Notes under the pieces: generated by a model | Databases searched by the model: none | Seen by the model: the letters and a program-made list of their open reading frames with translations, nothing else | Told to the model about the DNA's origin: nothing | Translations under genes and position numbers: made by a program | Shown here: positions 13,039-13,404 of the stretch, one piece after another | How positions within the stretch are numbered: the first letter of the stretch is position 1 | Layout of the letters: each line of letters opens with the position of its first letter | Source: Desulfobacteraceae bacterium | GTDB lineage: Bacteria > Desulfobacterota > Desulfobulbia > Desulfobulbales > Desulfobulbaceae | Assembly: GCA_022837185.1 (NCBI GenBank) | Contig: JALHJD010000057.1 | Location: 1 to 13,404, forward strand | DNA: 13,404 nt | Direction of reading: 5' to 3'

Positions 13039-13404
13039 ATGAAAAAATACATACATGAAGCCATGACATTTCTGGCCTCGGTGAAGCTGGCGCTGTTCCT
13101 GCTCTTCACCCTGGCCGTCACATCGATCATCGGCACCATCGTGCCCCAGAACGAAGCGCCGGGGCTCTACGTCCAGCTCTACGGCCCCAACCTGGCCAGG
13201 CTGATGCAGACCCTGTCCATTCCCGACATGTACAATGCCTGGTGGTTCATCGCCTTGCTGGGCCTGTTCAGCCTCAACCTCATCGTCTGCAGCATCCAGC
13301 GCATCCCCAACGCCTGGCGGCTGGCGACCATGGACAACCTGGAGACCGACCCGCAGCGGCTGGGGAAAATGGGTCTGCGCCAGGAAGTCGGCGGCGGCGG
13401 GACC
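13039..13404 (+). CDS. resB: ResB/Ccs1 cytochrome c biogenesis protein, N-terminal part (cut by window edge)
   Basis: The frame runs from ATG 13039 for 122 codons to the window end without a stop. GAGG overlapping the previous stop serves as ribosome site. The start SVKLALFLLFTLAVTSIIGT (residues 14-33) followed by IVPQNE is the hallmark first helix of ResB/Ccs1. A second TM helix follows at about 67-84 (WWFIALLGLFSLNLIVCSI). Full-length members have a large extracytoplasmic domain and further helices, and with CcsA/ResC form the System II haem-transfer and ligation complex. The remainder, and probably ccsA, lie beyond the window. Confidence 0.9.
   Translation, partial: MKKYIHEAMTFLASVKLALFLLFTLAVTSIIGTIVPQNEAPGLYVQLYGPNLARLMQTLSIPDMYNAWWFIALLGLFSLNLIVCSIQRIPNAWRLATMDNLETDPQRLGKMGLRQEVGGGGT

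Noticed and set aside
1..13404. CRISPR array, insertion sequence, prophage, tRNA or rRNA
   Set aside because: No regularly spaced repeats, transposase motifs, phage structural genes, cloverleaf-like sequences or conserved rRNA segments were seen. The only sizeable direct repeat is the 50-bp duplication.

Overview
This is a GC-rich stretch of bacterial chromosome. The gene content suggests a Gram-negative, cytochrome-rich anaerobe of the Desulfobacterota (old Deltaproteobacteria) type. The clues are a sigma-54-dependent ZraSR-type two-component system, a TPR-ResB cytochrome c maturation locus, lipoprotein RlpA, and outward-facing envelope proteins. The taxonomic placement is inference from gene content; no rRNA or tRNA lies in the window.

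Left part (1-4624): a metal/envelope-stress module laid out like E. coli zraP-zraSR. A periplasmic ZraP-like protein (695-1147, minus) is divergent from a membrane histidine kinase (1392-3254, plus) and its NtrC-family response regulator (3251-4624). Both directions carry a -24/-12 sigma-54 promoter in the shared 244-bp spacer, matching the AAA+ sigma-54 activator encoded beside them. Downstream of the zraP-like gene are two hairpins, one a classic T-tract terminator. Beyond them lies a small SHOCT-domain membrane protein gene (189-493, minus) that is broken by a 50-bp tandem duplication inside its transmembrane segment.

Middle part (4706-8566, minus): five genes in one direction with short spacers, probably one operon read from a good sigma-70-type promoter at 8619-8647. 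In order of transcription they are an ICMT/PEMT-like membrane methyltransferase with an extra C-terminal domain, an exported UlaG-like metallo-beta-lactamase-fold hydrolase, an RlpA lipoprotein, a TSUP (TauE/SafE) permease, and a PfpI/DJ-1 family protein. Most of these act in or on the envelope.

Right part (8880-13404, plus): trmO, an unrecognised 366-residue protein and a patatin-like phospholipase are joined by two ATGA overlaps and led by a sigma-70-type promoter at 8700-8728. A gene-poor stretch follows, holding a likely 54-residue small protein (11660-11824) and then a small exported Cys/His protein (11870-12304). The window ends with a membrane-anchored TPR protein and the start of resB, the beginning of a System II cytochrome c maturation operon cut by the window edge.

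The points most worth a second look are the duplication-broken SHOCT gene, the paired sigma-54 promoters of the Zra-like system, the unrecognised middle gene of the trmO operon, the unassigned C-terminal domain of the methyltransferase, and the two small proteins ahead of the cytochrome locus. I saw no CRISPR array, insertion sequence, phage gene or RNA gene.
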